DNA of 64,000 nt, taken from Acidimicrobiales bacterium (lineage in GTDB: Bacteria; Actinomycetota; Acidimicrobiia; Acidimicrobiales; Aldehydirespiratoraceae). Under the pieces are notes generated by a model, which saw nothing but the letters and a program-made list of their open reading frames with translations, ran no database searches and had not been told where the DNA came from. Below are positions 1-8,244 of the stretch, piece after piece (the first letter of the stretch is position 1; every line of letters starts with the position of its first letter). Location of the stretch: assembly GCA_033344915.1 (NCBI GenBank), contig JAWPML010000001.1, forward strand, positions 3,158,369 to 3,222,368, written 5' to 3'. The position numbers and the translations under genes are program-made.

Positions 1-2
1 CC

Positions 3-677
3 ATCTTCCGCGCCTTCCGCGGTGAGGAGAAGCTGCACTTCGACGGCGACTTCTACTCGTTCAGCCTGCTGCCGGCGCAATGGTCACCCGGTCCGATCGA
101 CGCGCCGGACCCCCCGATCTTCGTCAGCGCCGTCCTGCCCTGGATGAGCCGGATGGCCGGCGAGATCTGCGACGGCATCCACATCCACCCGTTCAACTCG
201 GCGCAGTACCTCACCGACGTGCAACGTCCCCACGTCGAGGAGGGCGTGGCGCGCGCCGGCCGCGACCTGGCCGATGTGACGTTCGAGATCCCGGTCATGA
301 CGCCGGTGGGCGACACGGACGAGGAGCTGGCGGAGACCCGCGAGGCGGCCCGCCAGATGATCGCCTTCTACGGCTCCACCCGCACCTACTCGCCCGTCTT
401 CGAGACGCACGGATTCGACGGCCTGTCCGATCAGCTCCACGCCAAACAACGCGAGGGCGATCTCGCCGGCCTGGTGGGCCTGATCACCGACGACGTGCTC
501 GACCACTACACCGTGTCGGGCAGCTGGTCGACGCTCGGGGCCAATCTCGTGGAGCGCTACCGCGACGTCGCGCCGACGGCTCGGCTCATGACCTACACGG
601 CGTCCAGCCAGCTGCGGAAGCACCCGGATGTCCTGGACCGCTGGGCCCAGGTCGCCCGCGACGTCGCGAACGCCTGA
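3..677 (+). CDS. LLM-class F420-dependent oxidoreductase, C-terminal part
   Basis: The frame is open from the window edge, so the N-terminus lies outside. The visible 224 residues resemble the C-terminal half of the luciferase-like (bacterial luciferase/F420 TIM barrel) family: the segment DPPIFVSAVLPWMSRMAGE, followed by DGIHIHPF, matches the strand-helix region that lines the flavin/F420 pocket. Members oxidise or reduce small organic substrates with coenzyme F420 or FMN; the substrate cannot be told from this fragment. The gene ends 21 bases before a convergent membrane-protein gene. The family call is good; the F420 preference is inferred from the actinobacterial setting. Confidence 0.75.
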   Translation: MFRAFRGEEKLHFDGDFYSFSLLPAQWSPGPIDAPDPPIFVSAVLPWMSRMAGEICDGIHIHPFNSAQYLTDVQRPHVEEGVARAGRDLADVTFEIPVMTPVGDTDEELAETREAARQMIAFYGSTRTYSPVFETHGFDGLSDQLHAKQREGDLAGLVGLITDDVLDHYTVSGSWSTLGANLVERYRDVAPTARLMTYTASSQLRKHPDVLDRWAQVARDVANA

Positions 678-698
678 GCCGAGCGGTCCGGCGGTCAC

Positions 699-1433
699 TC
701 ACGCCGTGGACGGGGCCTCGGCCTCCATCGTCGAACGCGTGTGCCACAGGAAGGCGGCACCCATCACGGTGCAGACCACGCCGAGACCGGCGAGCAGTCC
801 GGCGATGCCGAGGGCGAGTTGCAGGGCGCTGTGGGTCACCGCTCCGACGCCGAGCTCGCCGACCAACGCGTGCACGGTGCCGCTCCACGCCAGTTCGCGA
901 GCCGGCCCGTCGAGGATGTCGGTCCGGTTGAAATCGGTCCAGTAGCGGCCGTCGACGGCAACCGTGTAGGCGCCGGGCTCGAGCACCTCGCCCTGATACG
1001 CCTCGACCACACCGTTGTAGGTGCCGTCGGGGTCCAGCGCGCCGGACTCGATGCCGGCGTCGATCGTCGCCTGGTCCAGGACGACCGTCTGCTCACCATG
1101 GAGCGTGTGGTAGACGATCGTGCCCATCTGGACCATGTACTCCGTGGCCGAATTGACCAGCGGATCGCCCGGGTCGAGGTCGCCGTCGACGATCGGGAAC
1201 GCCCAGTCGTCCTCGACCAGGCTGAGGATCGCCTCGCCCCCCTCGACCTGACCGCGGTCGATCAGCTGACCGTCGTCGTTGTAGGTGAGCGTGACGCCCT
1301 GGGCCGAGCTGAATGCGCTCAGGGAGTCGTAGCCGGCCTGCGCCTTGCTGTACGCGACGCCGGCACCGACGAAGTAGCCGACACCGACGACGATGAGGAA
1401 AACGCCGAGGACGCCGAGTGGTTTCTTGAGCAT
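699..1433 (-). CDS. Hypothetical two-TM membrane protein
   Basis: I do not recognise this 244-residue protein. It has an N-terminal hydrophobic helix (about residues 5-27), a polar extracytoplasmic region of roughly 170 residues, and a C-terminal hydrophobic helix (about 205-230), ending in a short charged tail. This resembles a membrane-tethered extracytoplasmic domain. No catalytic motif is visible. The start ATG at 1433 is followed by a normal membrane-anchor sequence. Its own upstream region (1434-1551) carries direct repeats of TTCGTGA on the minus strand. It converges on the LLM oxidoreductase gene. Confidence 0.6.
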   Translation of the reverse strand: MLKKPLGVLGVFLIVVGVGYFVGAGVAYSKAQAGYDSLSAFSSAQGVTLTYNDDGQLIDRGQVEGGEAILSLVEDDWAFPIVDGDLDPGDPLVNSATEYMVQMGTIVYHTLHGEQTVVLDQATIDAGIESGALDPDGTYNGVVEAYQGEVLEPGAYTVAVDGRYWTDFNRTDILDGPARELAWSGTVHALVGELGVGAVTHSALQLALGIAGLLAGLGVVCTVMGAAFLWHTRSTMEAEAPSTA

Positions 1434-1551
1434 GGGGGTGTGCCTTTCGTTGCGCTCGTGAAAGGAGTCACGAACTCACGAAAGAGGACTCTGCCGGTGT
1501 CCCGGCGGGCTCGGCAGGGCCGAAGGTCCCGGCTCGGCGATCCGTGGCGCT

Positions 1552-1920
1552 CTAGTTCTCGGCGTCGACGGCGTGGGCCCGCAGCATCTGGAGCGGGACG
1601 ACCTCGAGCGCCCGCTCGTGGGTGGCGGTCAGCCGGACCGGCGCGGCGGCCCCGGCCAGCGCCGCCTCCAGCCAGCGGGCCGCGCAGACGCACCAGCCGT
1701 CGCCGGGTTGCAGGCCGGCGAATCCCCACTCGGGGCGGGGTGTCGACAGGTCGTTGCCCGCCTCCTTCGAGAACTCCAGGAAGCGCGTGGTCACCGTCGT
1801 GCAGACCGTGTGGGAACCGACGTCCTCCTCCGACGTGTTGCAGCACCCGTCACGGAAGAACCCCGTGACGGGATCGGTCCCACAGTCCGCGAGCTCCCCG
1901 CCGAGCACGTTCTTGGCCAT
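1552..1920 (-). CDS. DUF2237 family protein
   Basis: This 122-residue protein matches the DUF2237 family end to end: it starts MAKNVLGGELADCGTDP, then GFFRDGCCNT, DVGSHTVC, FSKEAGNDLSTP and the tail GDGWCVCAARW. The many conserved cysteines suggest metal or redox chemistry, but no function is established for the family that I can name. It is divergent from the GNAT gene, and a long hairpin repeat (1964-2038) lies in the shared upstream region. The length is normal for the family. Confidence 0.85.
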   Translation of the reverse strand: MAKNVLGGELADCGTDPVTGFFRDGCCNTSEEDVGSHTVCTTVTTRFLEFSKEAGNDLSTPRPEWGFAGLQPGDGWCVCAARWLEAALAGAAAPVRLTATHERALEVVPLQMLRAHAVDAEN

Positions 1921-1963
1921 GGCCCATCAAACCACGGCAGTAGATTCCCAACCATGACCCACC

Positions 1964-2038
1964 CCCCTACCCCCTCGTTCTGGGTGAACGGAGGCGCGGA
2001 TTCCAGCGCTCTGTTCACCCAGAACGAGGGGGTAGGGG
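1964..2038. repeat. Long palindromic dispersed repeat, copy A
   Basis: The arms 1964-1993 and 2009-2038 form a 30-bp stem with one G.T wobble, and the loop can pair further. The inner 51 bases (1976-2026, starting CGTTCTGGGTGAACGG) recur at 25705-25755 with two differences, both of which keep base pairing. The element sits between divergent DUF2237 and GNAT genes and ends about 10 bases before the GNAT start. No transposase is nearby, so it looks like a REP-type intergenic element. Confidence 0.9.
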
Positions 2039-2048
2039 TGGGGGTGGG

Positions 2049-2540
2049 GTGATGGAGCTTCGCTTGGCGACGGTTGCCGATGCGGCGGCGATCCGGGACA
2101 TCTACAACCGCGAGGTCACCGAGACGACGAACACCTTCGATCTCGAACCCCGCACGCTCGAGCAGCAGCGGGACTGGCTCGCCGAACGGCTCGGCGCCCT
2201 CGGCGTGGTCGTGGCGGATATCGACGGTCGGGTGGCCGGCTTCGCGTCACTGTCCGAGTACCGCCCGCGGGCCGCGTACCGCACGACGGTCGAAAGCAGT
2301 GTCTACGTTGCCGAGTGGGCCCGCGGCGAAGGCGTCGGCCGGGCGATGATGGTCGAGCTGGTCGATGTCGCGACGCAACGCGGCTTCCACACGATCATCG
2401 CCAACATCGTCGGCGGCCACGAGGCGAGCATCGCCCTGCACCACGCGGCGGGGTTCGAGATCGTCGGCACCCAGCGCGAGGTCGGCCGGAAGTTCGGCAA
2501 GTGGCTCGACCTCACCGTCATGCAGCGCATGCTCCGGTGA
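2049..2540 (+). CDS. GNAT family N-acetyltransferase (phosphinothricin/methionine-sulfone acetyltransferase type)
   Basis: This 163-residue protein has the GNAT fold of the Pat/YncA group: an N-terminal LRLATVADAAAIRDIYN strand-helix, VAGFASLSEYRPR, then the acetyl-CoA loop ARGEGVGRAMM (about residues 95-105) and the ANIVGGHEASIALHHAAGF segment typical of phosphinothricin acetyltransferase-like enzymes. It should acetylate the amino group of a small amine or amino-acid analogue; the true substrate is unknown. The start is GTG at 2049 or ATG at 2052. A G-rich stretch and the end of the hairpin repeat lie just upstream, so the repeat may affect its expression. Confidence 0.85.
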   Translation: MMELRLATVADAAAIRDIYNREVTETTNTFDLEPRTLEQQRDWLAERLGALGVVVADIDGRVAGFASLSEYRPRAAYRTTVESSVYVAEWARGEGVGRAMMVELVDVATQRGFHTIIANIVGGHEASIALHHAAGFEIVGTQREVGRKFGKWLDLTVMQRMLR

Positions 2541-2546
2541 CGCGAA

Positions 2547-2572
2547 GAACCCGGTGCCGAAGCACCGGGTTC
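2547..2572 (-). terminator. Hairpin after tRNA-Tyr
   Basis: A perfect 11-bp GC-rich stem (2547-2557 with 2562-2572) closes a tetraloop that reads TTCG on the minus strand, an unusually stable UUCG loop. It lies between the 3' ends of the convergent GNAT gene and tRNA-Tyr, 15 bases past the tRNA, and could end both transcripts. There is no strong U tract. Confidence 0.7.
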
Positions 2573-2587
2573 TCACGAGTTGTCTTG

Positions 2588-2670
2588 TGGGCCGAGAAGG
2601 ATTTGAACCTTCGTAGGCGTAAGCCGACGGGTTTACAGCCCGTTCCCTTTGGCCGCTCGGGCACCGACCC
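2588..2670 (-). tRNA. tRNA-Tyr (GTA)
   Basis: The minus strand folds as a class II tRNA of 83 bases. The acceptor stem GGGTCGG pairs with TCGGCCC (discriminator A), the anticodon loop CTGTAAA gives anticodon GTA, the variable arm is long as expected for tRNA-Tyr, and the T arm is GAAGG TTCAAAT CCTTC. CCA is not encoded. A TATTCT -10 box lies at 2682-2687, upstream on the same strand. Confidence 0.96.
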
Positions 2671-2736
2671 AGGACCCTCAGAGAATACCGGGAGCGGACG
2701 CCGGTGCGACCTCGATTCGGTCGGGAACCGTCGCCG

Positions 2737-4122
2737 TCAGGACGTGGGCGACGCGGCGCGCGTCTCGACCCACGCGCCGTACCCGCCCAGGATGTCGGAG
2801 ACATCGGCGAACCCGGCTCGCCGCAGCACGCTCGCGCCGACCGACGACCGGTAGCCGCCGGCGCAGAACACGACGGTGGGCGTGTCGGGGTCGAGTTCGT
2901 CGAGCCGCTTGGGCAGCTCCCCGACCGGGATCCCGACTGCGCCGGGGATGGACCCGAGGGCGAACTCACCCGGATTGCGGATGTCGACCAGCTGGAGGCC
3001 GGCGACCTCGTCGGCGCGTACGTCGTACTCGGCCGCCGTCAGCCGCGAGGCGCGCTGGACACGGTCCGGGTGGGCGGCCATCACCGCTTGGGGATGGCGC
3101 AGATGACCGACGACCCGATCGAAACCGATACGGGCGAGCCGGTTCTTCGCCTCGAGCTCGAACCCGTCGTCGACGACGAGCACGATGTCGACGTCGGACG
3201 GCACGACCGAACCCGCGAACTCCGCGTAGCGGCCGTTGAGCCCGACATTGACCGATCCGGTCAGATGACCGTGGCCGAACTCCTCGGGGCCCCGACCGTC
3301 GAGGATCAGCGCACCGGCCGCGACCTTTGCGTCGAACTCGTCGAGGTCGAGCGGCGTCGGCGGCTCGGTCTCGTCGAGCAGCTCACGGTTCTTGCGGTTG
3401 AGCACGGCGTCGTAGACGAAGTAGTCGGGCGCCGGGGGCTGCCCCTCGGTGACGAGCTCGACGAAGGTCTCGCGGTCCGGGGCGAGCAGGGCGTAGTTGC
3501 TCTCCCGCTGGTCGCCGATCGTCGACCAGGTGTCGGTCGACAGGTTCTTGCCGCAGGCCGAACCGGCTCCGTGGGCGGGGTACACGCGGGTGGTGTCGGG
3601 CAACGGCATCAGCTTCTGGTGGAGGCTGTCGTAGAGCTGATCGGCCAGCTCGTCACGGGTGTAGCCGATCGACGCCAGCAGATCGGGGCGGCCGACGTCG
3701 CCGATGAACAACGTGTCGCCGGTGAGGACCGCATAGGGCTCCTCGCCGGGTTGCTCGCGCACGACGATGCTGATCGATTCCGGGGTGTGCCCCGGCGTGT
3801 GGAGGATCTCCAGCTCGACTTCGCCGAGAGAGATGCGCTCCCCGTCGGTGAGCTTGCGCGACGGGAACTCGGTCTCGGCCACCGACGAGAACGCGATCTC
3901 GGCGCCGGTGGCGGCCGCGAGCTCGAGATGGCCGGACAGGAAGTCGGCGTGGAAGTGGGTCTCGATCACGAGCTCGATGCGAAGGCCCGCGGCCTCGGCG
4001 TCGGCGACGTACTCGTCGATGTCACGGCGGGGGTCGACGACCACGGCACGGCCGCTCGTCTCGTCGCCGATCAGGTAGGACGCCTGCGACAGGCAGTCGA
4101 GGTAGTACTGGGTGAACTTCAT
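2737..4122 (-). CDS. MBL-fold persulfide dioxygenase-like protein with two rhodanese domains
   Basis: This 461-residue protein has an ETHE1-like metallo-beta-lactamase domain (residues 1-250) with THFHADF at 55-61 giving His56, His58 and Asp60. Two rhodanese domains follow (about 265-355 and 370-460). The first lacks the catalytic cysteine (VVDDG at the loop). The second keeps CAGGYRS with Cys420. This is the architecture of CstB/Blh-type enzymes, which convert glutathione- or small-thiol persulfide to sulfite or thiosulfate. The start ATG at 4122 has GAAGGAAGGA upstream and overlaps the stop of the preceding rhodanese gene by 4 bases, so translation is coupled. It is the last gene of the SulP operon. 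The exact substrate is inferred. Confidence 0.87.
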   Translation of the reverse strand: MKFTQYYLDCLSQASYLIGDETSGRAVVVDPRRDIDEYVADAEAAGLRIELVIETHFHADFLSGHLELAAATGAEIAFSSVAETEFPSRKLTDGERISLGEVELEILHTPGHTPESISIVVREQPGEEPYAVLTGDTLFIGDVGRPDLLASIGYTRDELADQLYDSLHQKLMPLPDTTRVYPAHGAGSACGKNLSTDTWSTIGDQRESNYALLAPDRETFVELVTEGQPPAPDYFVYDAVLNRKNRELLDETEPPTPLDLDEFDAKVAAGALILDGRGPEEFGHGHLTGSVNVGLNGRYAEFAGSVVPSDVDIVLVVDDGFELEAKNRLARIGFDRVVGHLRHPQAVMAAHPDRVQRASRLTAAEYDVRADEVAGLQLVDIRNPGEFALGSIPGAVGIPVGELPKRLDELDPDTPTVVFCAGGYRSSVGASVLRRAGFADVSDILGGYGAWVETRAASPTS

Positions 4123-4421
4123 GGGTTCGTTCCTTCCTTCCAGGCGAGCATGCCGCCCGCGAGATTGACGACGTCGGCGAATCCCGCGGCGGTGAGCGCC
4201 TCGCATGCCGCGGTGCTGCGTGCCCCGCTGCGGCAAAGGACGACGACGCGCTGTGCCGGGTTCAGCTCGCCGGCGCGAACCGGGAGGTCGCCGAGCGGGA
4301 TGTTGCGAGCGCCGGGGAGGGTGCCCGTCTCCTCGAGTTCGTGAGGCTCGCGGACGTCGATGAGTTGGGTGCTGTCGTCGACGACGGTCGGATAGTCGAC
4401 GACGGGATGGTCGCGATGCAT
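4119..4421 (-). CDS. Single-domain rhodanese sulfurtransferase
   Basis: This 100-residue protein is one rhodanese fold with the active-site loop CRSGARS (Cys63) and the typical LIDVREPHEL and GGMLAWK motifs. It should carry persulfide sulfur on the cysteine and pass it to a thiol acceptor, here plausibly the MBL-rhodanese encoded next. The stop overlaps the next start (ATGA). The start at 4421 (MHRDHPVVDY) lies one base past the stop of the upstream gene, so it is also likely coupled. A longer reading frame exists upstream, but that part is antisense-like sequence of the preceding gene. Confidence 0.85.
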   Translation of the reverse strand: MHRDHPVVDYPTVVDDSTQLIDVREPHELEETGTLPGARNIPLGDLPVRAGELNPAQRVVVLCRSGARSTAACEALTAAGFADVVNLAGGMLAWKEGTNP

Positions 4422-4422
4422 G

Positions 4423-5001
4423 TCAGGCCGCCTCCGCGTGCAGGTCACGCAGGACCGACTCGATGTCACAGCTCGTGCGGTTGTAGGGCAGTCGGCCGAG
4501 CATGTTGGCCATCGCGCACGTGTTGGAAACGGCCGAGTAGAGGAGGCCGCCACCGACGCCCGCGGCGAGCCACTTGGCCTTCGGCACGGCGATGCTCGTC
4601 AGCACCCCGGCGACCACGAGCGAGCCGGCGACGAGTCGGACCTGACGATCCATTGCCCACCGCTCGACGTCGCCCTGGGCGACCTCACCGTCCGCGGCCT
4701 GCCAGGCGGCGATACCGCCTTCGAGGATGTGGAGCCGCTCCTTGCCGGCGCCGCGGAGGGCACCGTGGGCCTGGCTGGCTCGGCCCCCCGATTGGCAGAC
4801 GAGGACGACCGGGTGGGCGACGTCGGCGAGATCGGCCACGTGCTCCCCCAGCGTGTCGAGCGGAACGTTGAACGAGCCCGGGATGTGGACCGTCTCGAAC
4901 TCGCCGCCGGTGCGCACATCGAGCACCCGGGTGGTCGGGTCGTCGACGCGGAGCCGCTGGAGCTCGGCGGTCGAGATGGTGTCGGTTGCGGGAATGGTCA
5001 T
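4423..5001 (-). CDS. Rhodanese-DUF2892 membrane protein (YgaP-like)
   Basis: Residues 10-105 form a rhodanese domain with the loop CQSGGRA (Cys69). Residues 117-185 form a DUF2892 membrane hairpin with two hydrophobic helices and the conserved LGRLPYNR segment. This is the YgaP layout: an inner-membrane sulfurtransferase with its catalytic domain in the cytoplasm. The start ATG at 5001 has GGAGAC upstream and overlaps the carbonic anhydrase stop by 4 bases. It places persulfide transfer at the membrane in the same operon as the anion transporter. Confidence 0.87.
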   Translation of the reverse strand: MTIPATDTISTAELQRLRVDDPTTRVLDVRTGGEFETVHIPGSFNVPLDTLGEHVADLADVAHPVVLVCQSGGRASQAHGALRGAGKERLHILEGGIAAWQAADGEVAQGDVERWAMDRQVRLVAGSLVVAGVLTSIAVPKAKWLAAGVGGGLLYSAVSNTCAMANMLGRLPYNRTSCDIESVLRDLHAEAA

Positions 5002-5564
5002 GTTGTCTCCAGTGAGGGATGGATCGGTGGAAGAGAAGGGTCGGTGACGTCGTCGAGACAGCCGGTCGCGAGGTCGTGGACCGCGCCGACGAGAGCGAGC
5101 CGACCGGCGCGGGTCGCCCGGCCGGTCGGACCGTCGTGGGCGGCGAGGGCACGGAGCGTCGCGGTGACGTTGTGGCGGACGATCGCCGGCTCCTCGGCGT
5201 GCGGATGCTGGTCGATGACCGCGCAGATCGGCGCGGTGACCGCGGCGAGCTCGCCGTCACAGTCCCCCGCGAACGCGGCGGCCACCGCGCCACAGTGCGT
5301 GTGGCCGAGCACGATCAGCAGTTCGACGCCGAGTTGCTCGACGGCGTAGTCGAGGCTGGCGAGTGCCCGCGGTCCGGCGGTGTTGCCCGCGACGCGAACG
5401 ACGAACAGGCTCCCGGCCGGCTGGTCGAAGACGACCGACGGCGGCACCCGGGCGTCGGAGCATGCCAGCACCGCGACCGAGGGTCGATGTTCGGGCACGC
5501 GGCCATCGGCCGGCGCGCCGGCTTGCTCGTGGGCGGCGAGGAGGTCGGACCAGAGCTCAGACAC
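4998..5564 (-). CDS. Beta-class carbonic anhydrase
   Basis: This 188-residue protein has the beta-carbonic anhydrase zinc site: CSDARVPP at 35-42 (Cys35, with the Asp37-Arg39 dyad) and HTHC at 88-91 (His88, Cys91). It interconverts CO2 and bicarbonate in the cytoplasm. I chose the GTG start at 5564 because GGAGG lies 7 bases upstream and the downstream residues fit the family; the longer frame is spurious. It overlaps the SulP stop by 8 bases and the next gene by 4. SulP with carbonic anhydrase suggests bicarbonate exchange or supply, but sulfate or sulfite counter-transport is equally possible. Confidence 0.92.
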   Translation of the reverse strand: MSELWSDLLAAHEQAGAPADGRVPEHRPSVAVLACSDARVPPSVVFDQPAGSLFVVRVAGNTAGPRALASLDYAVEQLGVELLIVLGHTHCGAVAAAFAGDCDGELAAVTAPICAVIDQHPHAEEPAIVRHNVTATLRALAAHDGPTGRATRAGRLALVGAVHDLATGCLDDVTDPSLPPIHPSLETT

Positions 5565-7308
5565 GATGCACCTCCGACCCGCTGGTGGACGCCGGGCGTT
5601 CGTCGATGCCGTGGCGGCGTTGGTCGGACGGCGCCGTCCGGGCGGCGCGGATCGCCACGACCGCATCGTGGGTGGAGGTGTGGATCCGCTCGTCGAGCGC
5701 GTCCCACAAGCCGGCGCGGCGGAGCACGTCACGGACCGGGCCCTTGGCGTCGGCGAGGTGCAGCGTGACTCCGCGATCGTCGAGATCGGGCAGGAGTTCA
5801 TGGAGCATCTCCACGCCCGTGGCGTCGATGTCGTTGATGCCCGACGCGTCGAGCAGGAGGGCACGGGGCTCGGCGGTCAGTGCCGCGCCCCGCTCGGCGA
5901 GCAGTCGCTTCACGGCGGCGGCGTTGGCGAACGAGAGGGCGGCGTCGACCCGGACGATGTCGATTCCCGGGTCGGTGGCGACTTCGGGGAACCGCTCGAC
6001 GTTGCGGTAGCTCGTCGTCCCGTCGACATGGCCCAACACCGCGCTGTGGGGCATCGACATGCGGGCGAACACCACGAGCATCGAGGCGACGACGGCGACC
6101 CCGATGCCCAGCTCGATCCCCAGCACGAGGGTGGCGACGAATGCCACGGCCAGGCCGATCAGGTCGCTGCGCTTCACCCGCGCGATGTGGCGCATCTCGG
6201 CGACGTCGACGAGCCCGACCACTGCGGCGATGATGATCGCGCCGAGGGCGGCGTTGGGCAGCGAGGACAGCAGGGGCGTGAAGAACGCGATGGTGGCGAG
6301 GACGATGGCGGCGGTGACGACCGAGGCGAGCGGGGTCCGGGCGCCCGCCGAGTCGTTCACGGCCGTGCGGGAGAAGCCGCCGGTCACGGGGTAGCCGCCG
6401 AAGAGGCCGGCGGCCACGTTGGCGGCGCCGAGTCCGATCAGCTCCTGGTTGGCGTCGACGTCGTAGCGGTGCCGTCGGGCGTACACCTTGGCGACGGCGA
6501 TCGACTCCATGAAGCCGACGAGCGTGATGACCATCGCCGCCACGGCGAGGTCACCGATCAGCGAACCGCCCACGTCGGGCAGCCCGAAGGCGGGCAGCGA
6601 ATCGGGGATGTCGCCCACGACCGCGACGTCGTGGGACTCGAGGTCGAACGCCTCCACGGCGAGGATCGAGCCGACGACAACGGCGAGGGCGGCCGGCACC
6701 TGCGGGACGAAGCGCTTCATGGCGAAGAGGGCGACCAGGGCGACGAGCCCGAGCGCGAGCGTGGGTCCGTTGGTGTCGCCAACGCCCCGGCCGACCTCGC
6801 GCACCGTCTCGTAGAAGTGGTCCTGACGCTCGACCGAGATTCCGAGCAGGTGCTTCGCCTGCGAGAAGCCGATGATGATCGCCGCGGCCGCGGTGAAACC
6901 GACCAGGACCGAGTGGCTCAGCAGGTTGACGAGAAATCCGAGTCGCGCGATGCCGAGGACCAGATGGACCACGCCGACCATCAGCGCGAGCAGCGCCGCG
7001 GCGGCGAGATAGCCGGCGGTCCCCTCCTCGACGTGTGGCGCCAGCGCGGAGGCGGTGAGGAGCGAGACGATCGCGACCGGGCCGACCGCGAGCTGGCGGG
7101 AGGACCCGAAGAACGCGTAGACGAGCACCGGCACGGTGGCGGCGTAGAGACCGACCTCGGGCGGCAGGCCGGCGAGGAGGGCGTAGGCCATCGCCTGGGG
7201 CACCAGCATGGCGCCGATGGTGAGACCGGCGGTGACGTCGGGGCGCAGGTCGCTGCGGTCGTAGCTCGACCCCCAGTCGAGTATCGGGAACACACGGCGC
7301 GGCTGCAT
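5557..7308 (-). CDS. SulP family anion transporter with STAS domain
   Basis: This 583-residue protein has the SulP/SLC26 signature [20 protein letters not shown] near residues 36-56, about 12 hydrophobic segments, and a C-terminal STAS domain (about 440-555). The family moves sulfate, bicarbonate or other anions. I place the start at ATG 7308 rather than the TTG at 7344: a TTGACA -35 (7339-7344) and TACATT -10 (7316-7321) with 17-base spacing put transcription at the ATG, so the mRNA is probably leaderless. A perfect 30-bp palindrome overlaps this promoter. It is the first gene of a five-gene operon ending at 2737. Confidence 0.9.
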   Translation of the reverse strand: MQPRRVFPILDWGSSYDRSDLRPDVTAGLTIGAMLVPQAMAYALLAGLPPEVGLYAATVPVLVYAFFGSSRQLAVGPVAIVSLLTASALAPHVEEGTAGYLAAAALLALMVGVVHLVLGIARLGFLVNLLSHSVLVGFTAAAAIIIGFSQAKHLLGISVERQDHFYETVREVGRGVGDTNGPTLALGLVALVALFAMKRFVPQVPAALAVVVGSILAVEAFDLESHDVAVVGDIPDSLPAFGLPDVGGSLIGDLAVAAMVITLVGFMESIAVAKVYARRHRYDVDANQELIGLGAANVAAGLFGGYPVTGGFSRTAVNDSAGARTPLASVVTAAIVLATIAFFTPLLSSLPNAALGAIIIAAVVGLVDVAEMRHIARVKRSDLIGLAVAFVATLVLGIELGIGVAVVASMLVVFARMSMPHSAVLGHVDGTTSYRNVERFPEVATDPGIDIVRVDAALSFANAAAVKRLLAERGAALTAEPRALLLDASGINDIDATGVEMLHELLPDLDDRGVTLHLADAKGPVRDVLRRAGLWDALDERIHTSTHDAVVAIRAARTAPSDQRRHGIDERPASTSGSEVHRV

Positions 7309-7344
7309 ATGTCCAAATGTACGTACATTTGGACATAATGTCAA
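7308..7344 (-). promoter_or_regulatory. SulP operon promoter overlapped by a 30-bp perfect palindrome
   Basis: Minus strand: -35 TTGACA (7344-7339), a 17-base spacer, -10 TACATT (7321-7316), then 7 bases to the ATG. The palindrome 7308-7337 is perfect over 30 bp (half-site TATGTCCAAATGTAC) and covers the spacer, the -10 and the start point. A dimeric repressor bound here would block RNA polymerase. The GntR-type regulator encoded immediately upstream is the obvious candidate, by inference only. Confidence 0.8.
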
Positions 7345-7371
7345 CCCCTGCCGCCCGATGACCGCGCCGGG

Positions 7372-8133
7372 TCAGGCCGCGGAGGGGCGCAGCTGGGCGA
7401 CCGCGCCGGTCGACCAGTCGGTGACGAAGCGGAACCGGTCGCCGCGGATCAGGGTGGTCCGCCATTCGATCGGCGTGCCGTCGCGGCTCCCGAGGCGCTC
7501 GAGGAAGAACACGGCGTCACCCGCCGCGAGCCCGAGCGGCCCCCGGTCCGTGGCCGTCGGGACGGTCGGCGTCAACCGCTCCCAGCCCTGATTCGGCACC
7601 GGCGCGCCGATGGCGGCCAGCTCCGCGTAGAGCGCCGTGTGGCTCCAGTCCACATGCAGAAGGGGTTCGGCGATCGAGGCGGGCAACCACGCCCGGTCGA
7701 GGGCGAGCGGATCGTCGCCGGCGAGCCGCAGCCGCTCGAGGAAGACCAAGGGGGCATCCTCCGCGAGGCCGAGATGCCCGGCGGCCGCCGCGTCGGTGAC
7801 GGCCTCGAGCGCGAGGACCTCGCTGGTCTGGCTGACGCCCGTCGACTCGACGGACTGGAACAGGCTGTAGAGGGTGCCGAGCGACTGCTCGAACTCCGAG
7901 CGGTTGACCACGGTCCCCTTGCCCCGCTCGCGCCGCAGCACCCCCATCTTGTTGAGGTGCCGGATCGCCTCGCGCACGGTGTGGCGGCTGACGCCGTAGA
8001 CCTCGGTCAGTTCGAGATCGGTGGGAAACGGGCCATCGTCGAACTCGCCGGTGTCGAGCCGGCGGCGGAGCTCGGCTTCGAGCTGGGCCCAGAGCGGCAG
8101 CGGGCTCTCGCGGTCGAGCGGTTGCGGCGTCAT
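7372..8133 (-). CDS. GntR family transcriptional regulator, HutC/UTRA type
   Basis: This 253-residue protein has an N-terminal winged helix-turn-helix (residues 10-75, containing LTEVYGVSRHTVREAIRHL) and a UTRA ligand-binding domain (about 95-240) ending ERLGSRDGTPIEWRTT. HutC-type GntR proteins repress neighbouring genes and let go when a small ligand binds the UTRA domain. It lies 63 bases upstream of the SulP operon on the same strand, and the operon promoter carries a 30-bp palindrome. A TGTCCGGACA palindrome in its own upstream region suggests autoregulation. The ligand is unknown. Confidence 0.88.
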   Translation of the reverse strand: MTPQPLDRESPLPLWAQLEAELRRRLDTGEFDDGPFPTDLELTEVYGVSRHTVREAIRHLNKMGVLRRERGKGTVVNRSEFEQSLGTLYSLFQSVESTGVSQTSEVLALEAVTDAAAAGHLGLAEDAPLVFLERLRLAGDDPLALDRAWLPASIAEPLLHVDWSHTALYAELAAIGAPVPNQGWERLTPTVPTATDRGPLGLAAGDAVFFLERLGSRDGTPIEWRTTLIRGDRFRFVTDWSTGAVAQLRPSAA

Positions 8134-8192
8134 GGCGGGCTCCCGAGTCGTGGGTGCCTTCCACAGTACATCCGAATCAACGCATCACCTGA

Positions 8193-8202
8193 TGTCCGGA
8201 CA
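8193..8202. promoter_or_regulatory. Short palindrome upstream of the GntR gene
   Basis: TGTCCGGACA is a perfect 10-bp palindrome 60 bases upstream of the GntR start. It shares the ATGTCC half-sequence with the 30-bp palindrome at the SulP promoter (both extend to ATGTCC). It may be a second, weaker operator for the same regulator; this is inference from shared sequence and position. Confidence 0.35.
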
Positions 8203-8244
8203 ATTCGCCCGAGGCCGGCCGCTCTCGTGGGAGCTCCCCGGGAC

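Noticed and set aside
2704-4344. 546-residue plus-strand frame
   Set aside because: Antisense to the MBL-rhodanese gene and without recognisable domains.
5380-7338. 652-residue reading frame on the plus strand
   Set aside because: It is antisense to the SulP gene and has a low-complexity, Asp/Gly/Arg-rich composition typical of shadow frames in GC-rich DNA; it has no motif.
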